Below, piece after piece: positions 8,043-17,004 of a DNA stretch of 64,000 bases. Positions within the stretch are counted from its first letter, which is position 1; every line of letters begins with the position of its first letter. Source of the stretch: Rhodospirillales bacterium (GTDB lineage Bacteria > Pseudomonadota > Alphaproteobacteria > Rhodospirillales > Thalassospiraceae); NCBI GenBank assembly GCA_019634165.1, contig JAHQVT010000010.1, positions 496,001-560,000 on the forward strand, given 5' to 3'. Made by a program: the position numbers and the translations under genes. Under the pieces are notes generated by a model that was given only the letters and a program-made list of their open reading frames with translations, was not told the DNA's origin and did not search any database.

Positions 8043-8447
8043 ATGACCAAATATGACGACCAGTTCTATACTGTTCCCGAATTGGCCGACGATCTTGGAA
8101 TTACGCCGCGCACGATCCGGTTTTACGAGCAAAAAGGGCTTTTGAACCCGCAGCGTGCCGGGACCACACGGGTTTATACCCGCCAAGATCGCGCCAAACT
8201 GCTTCTCATTTTGCGGGGCAAGCGACTTGGGTTCAGCCTGAAAGAGATTGCTGACTATCTTGATCTCTATGGCGCGGACCCAACCCAGGCAGAACAGATA
8301 AAAATGTTGCTTGGGCGCGTAAGGGAACGGATTTCCGACCTGGAGGAACAGCGCCAGGCGCTGGACGTCACATTGGATGAATTGCGCGAAATCGAACAAC
8401 AATCGGTTGATGCGCTTAAAGAAAAAGAACTCGATCCGAATTCGTAA
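8043..8447 (+). CDS. MerR-family regulator, LiuR type
   Basis: A 134-residue DNA-binding regulator. The N-terminal winged helix-turn-helix (YTVPELADDLGITPRTIRFY, about residues 8-27) carries the MerR signature RTIRFYEQKGLL. A long dimerisation helix with ISDLEEQRQALD follows. There are no cysteines, so it is not a metal or redox sensor of the MerR/SoxR type and fits the LiuR group that senses acyl-CoA-type ligands. The gene heads the thiolase to SDR gene run and lies right behind a cluster of ACGTTAACGT sites that also occur before fadD and the SCP2-fadL unit. Control of the whole locus is inferred from those sites. Confidence 0.88.
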   Translation: MTKYDDQFYTVPELADDLGITPRTIRFYEQKGLLNPQRAGTTRVYTRQDRAKLLLILRGKRLGFSLKEIADYLDLYGADPTQAEQIKMLLGRVRERISDLEEQRQALDVTLDELREIEQQSVDALKEKELDPNS

Positions 8448-8490
8448 CGAATACCGGGCACGAGGACAGCTCAGGAAGGAAGATACCGCC

Positions 8491-9627
8491 ATGACCAACG
8501 CCGTTATTGCCGGATATGTCCGGTCGCCATTCACCCCGGCCCGTAAAGGTGCTCTTGCCAAGGTTCGTCCTGACGATCTGGCCGCACAGGTTGTCAAAGG
8601 TCTGGTTGAGAAGACCGGCATTGATCCCAACCACGTTGAAGATCTGATCCTTGGTTGCGCCTTCCCCGAAGGCGAACAGGGTTTCAACGTTGCCCGCCTT
8701 ATCACCTTCTTGGCAGGTCTGCCGCGCTCGGTTGCTGGTGTAACTGTTAACCGGTTCTGCGGATCATCAATGCAATCAATCCATCAGGCCGCGGGCGCGA
8801 TTGCCATTGGTGCCGGCGATGTTTTCATCTGTGCCGGCGTTGAAAGCATGACCCGTGTTCCGATGATGGGCTTTAACCCGCTTCCGAACCCGGACCTTTA
8901 TAAAGAAATGCCAGAAGCCTATATGGGCATGGGCGACACGGCTGAAAACGTGGCCGCCAAATATGGCCTGTCGCGCAGCGATCAAGAATCTTTCGCCGTT
9001 GAAAGCCATAAAAGGGCCTCAGCAGCACAGGCTGCAGGCAAATTCACCGATGAAATCATCCCGATCCAGACCAAAGACGGTGTGGTTTCCGAAGATGGCT
9101 GCATCCGTGCGGAAACCACCGCCGAAAGCCTTGCTGATTTAAAACCGGCATTTAAGGCCGACGGCGTTGTCACCGCCGGGACGTCTTCGCCGCTTACCGA
9201 CGGCGCATCGGCTGTTCTGGTTTGCTCGGAAGACTATGCGAAGAAACATGGCTTAACACCGCTTGCCCGCATCAAATCGGTCGCGGTTGATGGCTGCCTT
9301 CCGGAAATCATGGGTATTGGCCCGGTGGGGGCATCGAAGAAAGCCCTGTCACGTGCAGGCCTGTCTGCTGCTGATATTGATGTCACCGAATTGAACGAAG
9401 CGTTCTCATCACAAGCCATTGCAAGCATGTCCGATCTCGGCCTTGATGGCGCCAAGGTCAATATTGATGGCGGTGCATTGGCCATTGGTCACCCACTGGG
9501 TGCCACGGGTGCACGTATTGTTGGCAAGGCAGCAGCCATTCTGAAACGTGATGGCGGCAAATATGCCCTTGCCTCGCAATGTATTGGCGGGGGTCAGGGG
9601 ATCGCGACCATTCTGGAGGCGATGTAA
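8491..9627 (+). CDS. fadA: Acetyl-CoA acyltransferase (3-ketoacyl-CoA thiolase)
   Basis: Thiolase releasing acetyl-CoA in the last step of beta-oxidation. It has 378 residues from the ATG at 8491 (AGGAAGG upstream); the reading frame is open further left but that overlaps the regulator gene. The acylated cysteine lies in VNRFCGSSMQS (about residue 88). The general-base histidine is in GGALAIGHPLGATGAR and the second active-site cysteine in SQCIGGGQG near the end. Its stop codon overlaps the start of the next gene (TAATG), indicating translational coupling with the FadN-type partner, as in known thiolase/multifunctional-enzyme pairs. Confidence 0.94.
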   Translation: MTNAVIAGYVRSPFTPARKGALAKVRPDDLAAQVVKGLVEKTGIDPNHVEDLILGCAFPEGEQGFNVARLITFLAGLPRSVAGVTVNRFCGSSMQSIHQAAGAIAIGAGDVFICAGVESMTRVPMMGFNPLPNPDLYKEMPEAYMGMGDTAENVAAKYGLSRSDQESFAVESHKRASAAQAAGKFTDEIIPIQTKDGVVSEDGCIRAETTAESLADLKPAFKADGVVTAGTSSPLTDGASAVLVCSEDYAKKHGLTPLARIKSVAVDGCLPEIMGIGPVGASKKALSRAGLSAADIDVTELNEAFSSQAIASMSDLGLDGAKVNIDGGALAIGHPLGATGARIVGKAAAILKRDGGKYALASQCIGGGQGIATILEAM

Positions 9628-11963
9628 TGCCCAACGCAAAATCCGACATCAAACAAGTCGCCGTAATTGGCGCTGGTGTGATGGGGGCGGGAATCGCTGC
9701 CCATATCGCCAACTCAGGGACGCCAGTCCTGTTGCTTGATATCGTCCCCGAAGGCGCAAAAAACCGCAATGTGGTTGCCGAGGGCGCAGTCGCCAAAATG
9801 CTTAAAACCGATCCGGCCCCGTTCATGTCCAAACGGGTTGCCAAGCTGATCACGTGCGGCAATATCGAAGATGACCTTGGTAAATTGTCTGGTTGCGACT
9901 GGATCATTGAAGCGGTCATTGAGCGCCTTGATATCAAACAAGATCTTTATCGCAAAATAGATGCGGTCCGCGCCAAGGGGTCGGTGATTTCATCAAACAC
10001 CTCGACCATTCCACATGCCACCCTGATCAACGGCATGGATAAGGCGTTCGCCCAGGACTTCATTATCACCCATTTCTTCAACCCGCCGCGCTATATGCGT
10101 CTGTTGGAACTGGTTGGGTCTGATGTAACCCGTGCCGGTGTCATAGACATGATTGCCGATTTTGCCGATCGCAAATTGGGCAAAACCTGTGTCACCTGCC
10201 ATGACGAACCCGGCTTTATTGCCAACCGTCTTGGGGTCTATTGGATTCAGGCTGCCATGACCGAGGCGGTCGACCGCAAGCTGACCGTCGAAGAAGCCGA
10301 CAGTGTCATTGGCCGACCGTTTGGCATTCCCAAAACCGGCGTGTTTGGCTTGATGGATCTGGTTGGTCTGGATTTGATGCCCCATGTGCAGTCCAGCATG
10401 GCAGGTCTTTTGGATAAGTCCGATCCGTTCCACGCGATTTACCGCGAAAGCGAACTGGTCAGAAAACTCATCGCTGATGGCTATACCGGGCGCAAAGGCA
10501 AAGGCGGATTTTACCGCCTGAACCGCGAAGGCGGTCAGAAGGTCAAGGAATCGGTTGATCTGCAAACCGGTGCATTTTCCCCATCGGAAAAAGCCCGCGT
10601 TTCAAGTGTCCGTGCAGCAGGTAAAGACCCGCGCAAGATGATGGAAGCAACAGACAAGGGTGGTCAATATGGCCGCGCTGTGATGGGTAAAACCCTTGCT
10701 TATGCTGCCTTCATTGCCGAAGTTGCCGCCAATTCCATTGTCGATGTGGATGATGCGATGAAGCTTGGTTATGCATGGAAAACCGGCCCCTTTGAACTGA
10801 TCGATGCGATTGGGGTTGATGCACTGATTGCCATGCTTGAAGCAGACGGCGTTGAAATTCCGGCATTGCTGAAAAAGGCCGCTGGCAAATCGTTCTACAA
10901 AGTCGAAAACGGTGATCTGTTCTATCTTGGCTTTGATGGTGAATACGCCAAGGTCAGCCGACCGGATGGCGTCATTCTGCTTGAAGACATCAAACGCAAA
11001 TCCGGACCCGTGGCGGGCAACCGTGCGGCATCGCTTTGGGATATTGGCGACGGTGTTGCCTGCCTTGAATTCCATACCAAGATGAATGCGCTTGATTCAG
11101 ACGTTCTTGCTGCGATCAAAACATCAATCCGAACTGTCAAAAAGCAGTTCAAGGCAATGGTGATTTATAACGAAGGCAGCAATTTCTCTGCAGGTGCAAA
11201 CCTTGGTCTGGCATTGTTTGCCGCCAATATCGCAGCATGGCCAGAAATTGAAAATCTGGTCGAAACCGGTCAGGAAACTTACAAGGCGCTGAAGTATTCG
11301 CCGTTCCCGGTTGTTGGCGCCCCAAGTGGCCTTGCCCTTGGCGGTGGCTGTGAAGTGCTTCTTCATTGTGATGCGGTTCAGGCACATGGGGAAACCTATA
11401 TCGGGCTTGTTGAACCCGGTGTTGGCCTGATCCCCGCATGGGGCGGATGTAAGGAAATGATCCGTCGCTGGGCGGAAAATCCGAAATTCGTCAAAGGTCC
11501 GATGGCGCCAAGTGCCAAGGCGTTTGAAATCATCTCGGTTGCGACAGTTGCCAAATCGGCCATGGAAGCCAAGGAAAGCCTATTCTTCCGTGAAAGTGAT
11601 GGCATCACCATGAACCGTAACCGTTTGCTGGCCGATGCCAAGGAACGCGCCCTTGCAATGGTCGATGGTTATGAAGCCCCCGAAGAATTCACTTATCGCT
11701 TACCCGGTGAATCCGCACGCGTCGCCTTTGAAATGGCGGTCGACGGGTTCCACCGCCTTGGCAAAGCAACCGATTACGACCGTGTTGTTGCCGGCGAACT
11801 GGCAAAAGTTCTGGCCGGTGGCGATACCGATGTGACCGAAGAATTGTCCGAAGACGACATTCTTGAGTTGGAACGCGAAGGCTTCATGCGTCTGGTCCGT
11901 AACGAAGGCACCATGGCCCGGGTCGAGCATATGTTGCTGACCGGCAAGCCGTTGCGCAACTAG
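9627..11963 (+). CDS. FadN-type 3-hydroxyacyl-CoA dehydrogenase / enoyl-CoA hydratase
   Basis: A 778-residue bifunctional beta-oxidation enzyme. The NAD-binding Rossmann motif VIGAGVMGAGIAAHIANSG is at residues about 12-30, so the dehydrogenase part comes first; its catalytic histidine is in IITHFFNPPRYMRL. The two dehydrogenase C-terminal domains follow. The crotonase domain is C-terminal, with the oxyanion-hole FSAGANLG segment, LALGGGCEVLLHCD and GLVEPGVGLIP supplying the two glutamates of a hydratase. This dehydrogenase-first order is that of FadN of Bacillus rather than FadB/FadJ of E. coli. It overlaps the thiolase stop by one base. Confidence 0.93.
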   Translation: MPNAKSDIKQVAVIGAGVMGAGIAAHIANSGTPVLLLDIVPEGAKNRNVVAEGAVAKMLKTDPAPFMSKRVAKLITCGNIEDDLGKLSGCDWIIEAVIERLDIKQDLYRKIDAVRAKGSVISSNTSTIPHATLINGMDKAFAQDFIITHFFNPPRYMRLLELVGSDVTRAGVIDMIADFADRKLGKTCVTCHDEPGFIANRLGVYWIQAAMTEAVDRKLTVEEADSVIGRPFGIPKTGVFGLMDLVGLDLMPHVQSSMAGLLDKSDPFHAIYRESELVRKLIADGYTGRKGKGGFYRLNREGGQKVKESVDLQTGAFSPSEKARVSSVRAAGKDPRKMMEATDKGGQYGRAVMGKTLAYAAFIAEVAANSIVDVDDAMKLGYAWKTGPFELIDAIGVDALIAMLEADGVEIPALLKKAAGKSFYKVENGDLFYLGFDGEYAKVSRPDGVILLEDIKRKSGPVAGNRAASLWDIGDGVACLEFHTKMNALDSDVLAAIKTSIRTVKKQFKAMVIYNEGSNFSAGANLGLALFAANIAAWPEIENLVETGQETYKALKYSPFPVVGAPSGLALGGGCEVLLHCDAVQAHGETYIGLVEPGVGLIPAWGGCKEMIRRWAENPKFVKGPMAPSAKAFEIISVATVAKSAMEAKESLFFRESDGITMNRNRLLADAKERALAMVDGYEAPEEFTYRLPGESARVAFEMAVDGFHRLGKATDYDRVVAGELAKVLAGGDTDVTEELSEDDILELEREGFMRLVRNEGTMARVEHMLLTGKPLRN

Positions 11964-11986
11964 GCACGGCCCAGGAGGAAATAGAA

Positions 11987-13771
11987 ATGGCTGAATATAA
12001 AGCACCCTTGCGCGATATGCGCTTCGTCCTGACCGAACTGTTTGATTACAACGATATCAATCAGATGCCCGGTTGCGAGGATTTCACACCCGACGTCGTC
12101 GATGCGGTTCTCGAAGAAGCTGCCAAAGTCTGTGAAGAAGTCCTATTCCCGATCAATCGATCTGGTGATGAGGAAGGCTGTCACTGGGATGACGGAGTCG
12201 TTACGACACCGAAAGGTTTTAAGGAAGCCTATCAGACCTTTGCCGAAGGTGGCTGGACCGGGATTGCCTGTGATCCAACCTATGGTGGTCAAGGCGCCCC
12301 TAAGTCGCTGAATGCCTTGGTCGAAGAAATGATTTGTTCGACCAACTTGTCCTTTGGCATGTATCCCGGTCTGTCTTTTGGGGCCTATGCCGCCCTTCAC
12401 AGCCACGCATCCGATGCATTGAAGGACAAATTCCTTCCCAAAATGGTCGAAGGAACCTGGGCGGGCACCATGTGCCTGACCGAACCACATTGCGGAACCG
12501 ACCTTGGCATCATCAAATCCAAGGCAGAACCGCTTTCAGATGGATCTTATTCCATAACCGGAACGAAAATTTTCATCTCGGCCGGTGAACATGACCTGAC
12601 CGAAAACATCATCCATCTGGTATTGGCCAAATTGCCCGATGCCCCCAAGGGCACAAAAGGTATTTCGTTGTTCCTTGTTCCGAAATTCATGGTTGGTGAT
12701 GACGGATCGCTTGGTGAACGCAACGCTGTCAAATGTGGTTCCATCGAACATAAAATGGGGATCAAGGCATCAGCCACCTGTGTGATGAACTTTGACGGGG
12801 CGGTTGGCTATCTGGTCGGTGAACCCCATCAAGGCATGCCCGCAATGTTCACCATGATGAACCAGGAACGTTTGTCTGTTGGCATTCAGGGTCTTGGTCT
12901 TGGCGAAGCTGCCTACCAAGGTGCTGTTGCCTATGCCAAGGATCGCCTGCAGGGCCGTTCTCTTAAGGGTGCGAAATCGCCTGAAAAACCTGCTGATTCG
13001 ATCATTGTTCATCCCGATGTCCGGCGCATGTTGTTAACCGCCAAGGCCACCAATGAAGGCTGCCGCGCGATGGGCATGTGGGTTGCACGTGCGCTTGATA
13101 CCGCCAAACATCACACCGATCCGGTCAAACGCGAAGAGGCCGACGAGTTCGTTCAGCTCATGACACCGATCGTCAAGGCGCTGTTCACCGATTGGGGCTT
13201 TGATAACACCAACCTTGGTGTGCAGGTCTTTGGTGGACACGGTTACATCCGTGAATGGGGCATGGAACAATATGTCCGTGATGCCCGCATTGCCCAGATT
13301 TACGAAGGCACAAATGGCATTCAGGCACTTGACCTTGTCGGGCGTAAAATGCCGACCAAGGCGGGGCGTTATCTGCGCCGGTTCTTCCACCCGGTGCAGG
13401 AATATATCGAAGCCAACGTGTCCAATGGTGAACTTGGCAACTATGTTCAACCGCTGGCCAAGGCGTTCATGCGCTTACAACAGGCCACGGGTGAACTAGC
13501 CCAACGCGGCATGAAAAACCCCGAAGAAGCTGGTGCAGCAGCAACCGAATTCCTGCGGTTGTTTGGTTTGGTTGCAGTTGGTTTCATGTGGGCACGCACC
13601 GCTGAAATCGCACTTGCAAAACAGGGGGATGACCCAGATGGGTTCTATAAGGGCAAGCTGATCACAGCAAAATTCTATATGGAACGCATCCTGCCGCAAT
13701 CAGGGGCCCTGTTCAGCCAGATGATGGCGGGTTCTTCGACCATGATGGCGCTGGACGAGGAGCTGTTCTGA
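11987..13771 (+). CDS. Acyl-CoA dehydrogenase, long-chain type with C-terminal extension
   Basis: A 594-residue FAD-dependent dehydrogenase for the first oxidation step of beta-oxidation. The FAD/substrate motif MCLTEPHCGTDLG (about residues 161-173), the central beta domain, and the catalytic-base region QIYEGTNGIQALDLVGRKMP near residue 440 are all present. An extra C-terminal acyl-CoA dehydrogenase-associated domain of about 130 residues follows, as in the large FadE-like proteins that accept long chains. A strong ribosome site (AGGAGGAAAT) lies 24 bp after the bifunctional enzyme, so it is part of the same operon. Confidence 0.93.
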   Translation: MAEYKAPLRDMRFVLTELFDYNDINQMPGCEDFTPDVVDAVLEEAAKVCEEVLFPINRSGDEEGCHWDDGVVTTPKGFKEAYQTFAEGGWTGIACDPTYGGQGAPKSLNALVEEMICSTNLSFGMYPGLSFGAYAALHSHASDALKDKFLPKMVEGTWAGTMCLTEPHCGTDLGIIKSKAEPLSDGSYSITGTKIFISAGEHDLTENIIHLVLAKLPDAPKGTKGISLFLVPKFMVGDDGSLGERNAVKCGSIEHKMGIKASATCVMNFDGAVGYLVGEPHQGMPAMFTMMNQERLSVGIQGLGLGEAAYQGAVAYAKDRLQGRSLKGAKSPEKPADSIIVHPDVRRMLLTAKATNEGCRAMGMWVARALDTAKHHTDPVKREEADEFVQLMTPIVKALFTDWGFDNTNLGVQVFGGHGYIREWGMEQYVRDARIAQIYEGTNGIQALDLVGRKMPTKAGRYLRRFFHPVQEYIEANVSNGELGNYVQPLAKAFMRLQQATGELAQRGMKNPEEAGAAATEFLRLFGLVAVGFMWARTAEIALAKQGDDPDGFYKGKLITAKFYMERILPQSGALFSQMMAGSSTMMALDEELF

Positions 13772-13826
13772 TCATGGCATTGGGCCGCACGCATCGTCAC
13801 ATTGTATTGCTGCACGGAGAAATGTC

Positions 13827-14357
13827 GTGAACCTGATTTTCCGACTGATCCGTGTGGTGATCTTGTCGCTGTTGCGGCCCGGCCTTCATCCGCTTGATCC
13901 ATCAAGTTTGCGTTTTCGGGCGTGGCCGTTGGATTTGGACATCAATGTGCATATGACCAATTCGCGCTATTTCGCCCTTATGGATTTGGGGCGCACCGAA
14001 CTGATCATACGCAATGGCATTGCCAAACAGATGCTTAAACGCAAATGGCAGCCCGTCGTGTCCGGCTCCACCATGCGGTTTAAACGTGCGATCAAACCGT
14101 TTCAGTCCTTTGCGCTCGAAACACAGGCACTCTATTGGGACGATAAGGGGTTTTATCTTGAACAACGCTTTGTCTCAGGCGGCAAAACCTTGGCCCTTGG
14201 TGTCGTAAAGGCAGTGTTTGTTGGCCCAAATGGCATTGTACCCCCTGATGAAGTTTGCCGGTTGGTTGGGGCGGATGAAGCATCGCCTTCGATGCCAGAC
14301 TGGCTTTCGGGATGGCCCGATATGGAAAGTGCCATCGAAGCACGTCTTGCGATCTAA
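13827..14357 (+). CDS. Hotdog-fold acyl-CoA thioesterase (THEM6/4HBT-like)
   Basis: A 176-residue protein with an N-terminal hydrophobic segment (LIFRLIRVVILSLLRPG) that may anchor it to the membrane. A hotdog domain follows, with the typical DLDINVHMTNSRYFALMDLGR entry (Asn and the following helix) and VVSGSTMRFKRAIKPFQSF. It probably hydrolyses acyl-CoAs that accumulate during fatty-acid breakdown, freeing CoA. The start is GTG with GGAGA about 8 nt upstream. It lies in the beta-oxidation operon, 55 bp after the dehydrogenase. Catalytic residues were not verified by alignment. Confidence 0.8.
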   Translation: MNLIFRLIRVVILSLLRPGLHPLDPSSLRFRAWPLDLDINVHMTNSRYFALMDLGRTELIIRNGIAKQMLKRKWQPVVSGSTMRFKRAIKPFQSFALETQALYWDDKGFYLEQRFVSGGKTLALGVVKAVFVGPNGIVPPDEVCRLVGADEASPSMPDWLSGWPDMESAIEARLAI

Positions 14358-14389
14358 AAAACCGGGTGAAACCCTGCGGGAGAAACCAA

Positions 14390-15196
14390 ATGGCATCGAA
14401 TGACGCCGTCTTGCTATCAATCACTGATCAGATCGCGACGATCACGCTCAATCGGCCGGACCGGATGAATGCGCTTGATCAGTCCATGATTGCTGGTTTG
14501 TCCGATGCACTTGATCAGATCGAAGCCGACATTGCCAATATTGGTGCGGTCATCATCGAAGGATCGGGCGGCACATTTATGGCCGGTGGCGATGTGAAGT
14601 TTTTCTATCACCTATCGCAAACGCCTGCGGAAGAAGCCCGCCCACTGATCGAAACCATGATCAATCGGGTCCATGACATCATCGCCCGTATCACCACCCT
14701 TCCCCGTCCTGTGGTGGCAAAGCTTGAAGGTGCTGTTGCCGGGTTTGGTATTAGTCTGATGAATGCCTGTGACCTTGCAGTTGCAGCCGAAGAAACGGTT
14801 TTCACACTGGCATATATTCATATCGGCACATCCCCGGATGGCGGCTCAACCCATTCGCTGGCCCGGTTGGTCGGCATGAAAAAAGCCAAGGAAATTGCCC
14901 TTTTGGGTGACCGGTTCGGTGCAGAAGAAGCCCATGATTGTGGCTTGATCAACAAGGTTGTGCCGCATGACCAACTGGCATCGGCCACGGCACAATATGC
15001 CACCCGTCTTGCCAATGGCCCCAGAGACGCCATTGCCCGCACGAAGGAACTGTTAAACGCCGCACCGGAAAACAGGTTGCAGACACAATTGGCATCCGAA
15101 GCACGATCCTTTGCCGATTGCGCTGTGAGTGCCGATTTTCGCGAAGGTGTCACTGCCTTTGTCGAAAAACGCAGCCCGCGTTTCGGCAAATCATAA
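14390..15196 (+). CDS. Enoyl-CoA hydratase/isomerase family protein, isomerase-like active site
   Basis: A 268-residue crotonase-fold enzyme. The CoA-binding GGTFMAGGDVKFF and the second oxyanion-hole region VAGFGISLMNACDLAVA are clear. The two hydratase glutamates are not: the usual GGGCEL is FGISLM, and the second site reads GTSPDGGSTHSLARLVG. An Asp in PDGGS is the pattern of PaaG/enoyl-CoA isomerase-type members. Shifting double bonds of unsaturated fatty acids is therefore more likely than plain hydration, although the call rests on motif reading. The upstream part of the open frame overlaps the thioesterase gene and is not counted. Confidence 0.85.
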   Translation: MASNDAVLLSITDQIATITLNRPDRMNALDQSMIAGLSDALDQIEADIANIGAVIIEGSGGTFMAGGDVKFFYHLSQTPAEEARPLIETMINRVHDIIARITTLPRPVVAKLEGAVAGFGISLMNACDLAVAAEETVFTLAYIHIGTSPDGGSTHSLARLVGMKKAKEIALLGDRFGAEEAHDCGLINKVVPHDQLASATAQYATRLANGPRDAIARTKELLNAAPENRLQTQLASEARSFADCAVSADFREGVTAFVEKRSPRFGKS

Positions 15197-15220
15197 AAAA
15201 GACTTCAGGGAATTACATCC

Positions 15221-16114
15221 ATGGCAACACTTGCAGGCAAAACACTGTTTATCACGGGCGCATCACGCGGCATCGGCAAGGAAATCGCCCTGCGTGCTGC
15301 ACGTGACGGGGCCAATGTGGCCATCATCGCCAAAACCGATGAACCACACCCGAAACTGCCCGGCACCATTCATAGTGCAGCAGCCGAGATCAATGAGGCT
15401 GGCGGCAAGGCATTGGCGTTAAAGACCGACATCCGCGAAGAAGACCAAATCGCGCAAGCCGTTGCCAAAACCGTCGAAACTTTTGGCGGGATTGATATCC
15501 TGATCAACAATGCCAGCGCGATCAATCTGACCCCGACGCTGCAAACCCCTATGAAGCGGTTTGATTTGATGCATCAGGTTAATACGCGGGCCAGTTTTGC
15601 CTGTGCTCAGGCCTGTTTGCCGCATCTTTTAAAATCGGACAATCCGCACATCCTGACCATGTCGCCACCGCCCAATCTATCTGCGCAATGGTTTGCCAAT
15701 CACACGGCCTATACCATTTCAAAATACGGCATGAGCTTGGTGACACTTGGGCTGGCGGCGGAATTTGCCGATGAAGGTGTGGCGGTCAATTCGCTTTGGC
15801 CTGTCACAGTCATTGAAACCGCGGCCCTGCAAATGATCCCCGGACTTGAACAGGGCCGCGCCCGCACACCAGATATTCTGGCCGATGCCGCGCATACCAT
15901 CCTAACCGCGCCATCGCGCGATATTACCGGCGGTTTCTTTACCGATGAATGCGTCCTTGAAGCGATCGGTGTGACCGATTTTGAAACCTATAACCTGACA
16001 CCAGGCAAACCGCCCTATCCGGACTTTTTCCTTGAGCTTGATCGCAATGGGAAAAACGATCCGCAGGTAGCCAAACTTTTGGAAAAACTCAGCCGCTTTC
16101 ACCAAGCAGCCTAG
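15221..16114 (+). CDS. SDR-family NAD(P)-dependent oxidoreductase (HSDL2-like)
   Basis: A 297-residue short-chain dehydrogenase with the nucleotide-binding TGASRGIGKEIALRAARDGA (residues about 12-31), the NNAS motif and the active site with YTISKYGMSLVTLGL (Tyr-x-x-x-Lys). The insert DEPHPKLPGTIHSAAAEI after the second strand is typical of the hydroxysteroid-dehydrogenase-like 2 group, which in animals is linked to fatty-acid metabolism and often fused to an SCP2 domain. Here an SCP2 gene lies at the other end of the same locus. It is the last gene of the operon, followed by two hairpin terminators. Confidence 0.9.
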   Translation: MATLAGKTLFITGASRGIGKEIALRAARDGANVAIIAKTDEPHPKLPGTIHSAAAEINEAGGKALALKTDIREEDQIAQAVAKTVETFGGIDILINNASAINLTPTLQTPMKRFDLMHQVNTRASFACAQACLPHLLKSDNPHILTMSPPPNLSAQWFANHTAYTISKYGMSLVTLGLAAEFADEGVAVNSLWPVTVIETAALQMIPGLEQGRARTPDILADAAHTILTAPSRDITGGFFTDECVLEAIGVTDFETYNLTPGKPPYPDFFLELDRNGKNDPQVAKLLEKLSRFHQAA

Positions 16115-16133
16115 GGTCAGTACCGACTAGTTT

Positions 16134-16165
16134 GACGCCGGAGAAGTGTGTGCTTCGGCGTCTTG
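16134..16165 (+). terminator. Hairpin after the SDR gene
   Basis: GACGCCG (16134-16140) pairs with CGGCGTC (16156-16162), with further GAAG/CTTC pairing inside; only a weak T-rich tail follows. Confidence 0.5.
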
Positions 16166-16222
16166 TAGGGGCCTGATTTAACCATGATGGTTTTTATCAG
16201 GTTCTCTCGCCCGCTGAACTCA

Positions 16223-16251
16223 AACCCGCCCTTTGTGGCGGGTTCTTTTTT
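16223..16251 (+). terminator. Strong terminator of the beta-oxidation operon
   Basis: AACCCGCC (16223-16230), loop CTTTGT, GGCGGGTT (16237-16244), then a C and seven Ts. The rest of the gap to the next gene shows nothing else. Confidence 0.85.
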
Positions 16252-16386
16252 GGCAAAATTCAGACCCGATAAGACGGTCGACAAAAATAAAGACACCGCC
16301 AACCATGTGGCGGTGCCTGCCTTCGCAAGAACGTATTAACGTTGAGGGTAAGACGAAAAAGCGCGAAACGAAGGTCTGTTAGCAGA

Positions 16387-16866
16387 TTACGAAGCCCGGC
16401 GTTCGAGTGACTGGCGCGGCATTTCACATGACTTCAAGCTTGGAGTTGGCAGCATCATCTGAACCGAAAGCGCCATCGCCAAATCACGATGATCGCGTTC
16501 AGAATCAAGGAAATGCTCCGACCAGACCCCATCGCGATTGGCCGACAGGAATGCACAGCGCAGCATCGAAAACGATGTTGAACCATAACAATCGTGTTGC
16601 CCGGTTACTGTTGCAAGCCAACCGGCAATCGCATCATGCGCAGCCTGATCCAAAAGATCTTGCATGTTCGTGCGATCATTGGCCGCAAAGCTATCTTGGG
16701 CAAGGGCATCACGTAGTGCGGTAACCAGACGGTGATTGGCCTGCGTATTCGCCATTCCAAAGGACCGAAGCCACGCACGCGCCGTATCTTCAATCAGGCG
16801 GGTCATCGCGGCCGACTCAAAAGCAGCATAGGAAAATCCCTGTGTTGCAACGGTCATATCAGTCAT
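16387..16866 (-). CDS. Hypothetical protein upstream-independent of opgGH
   Basis: A 159-residue soluble protein I do not recognise. It has no signal peptide or membrane segment. The composition is ordinary, with helical stretches such as MTRLIEDTARAWLRSFGM and LRDALAQDSFAANDR, and a C-terminal half containing CYGSTSFSMLRCAFLSANRD. The C-terminal tail is basic (QSLERRAS). It follows opgH on the same strand after 138 bp, so it may be co-transcribed. The codon use looks like that of neighbouring genes, so it is probably a real, lineage-restricted gene. Confidence 0.6.
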   Translation of the reverse strand: MTDMTVATQGFSYAAFESAAMTRLIEDTARAWLRSFGMANTQANHRLVTALRDALAQDSFAANDRTNMQDLLDQAAHDAIAGWLATVTGQHDCYGSTSFSMLRCAFLSANRDGVWSEHFLDSERDHRDLAMALSVQMMLPTPSLKSCEMPRQSLERRAS

Positions 16867-17004
16867 CTATTCGGCCCTCCGGGCGGTAAACGATCATGGG
16901 TGATTAACGTCTCGTTAAGAAGAAGAATCACCGATAAAACGCGGGATAATTTGCCCGAATCTGGGCGTTTTTGTGGCGCGCAACATAGTTTTAAAAACAA
17001 ATAG

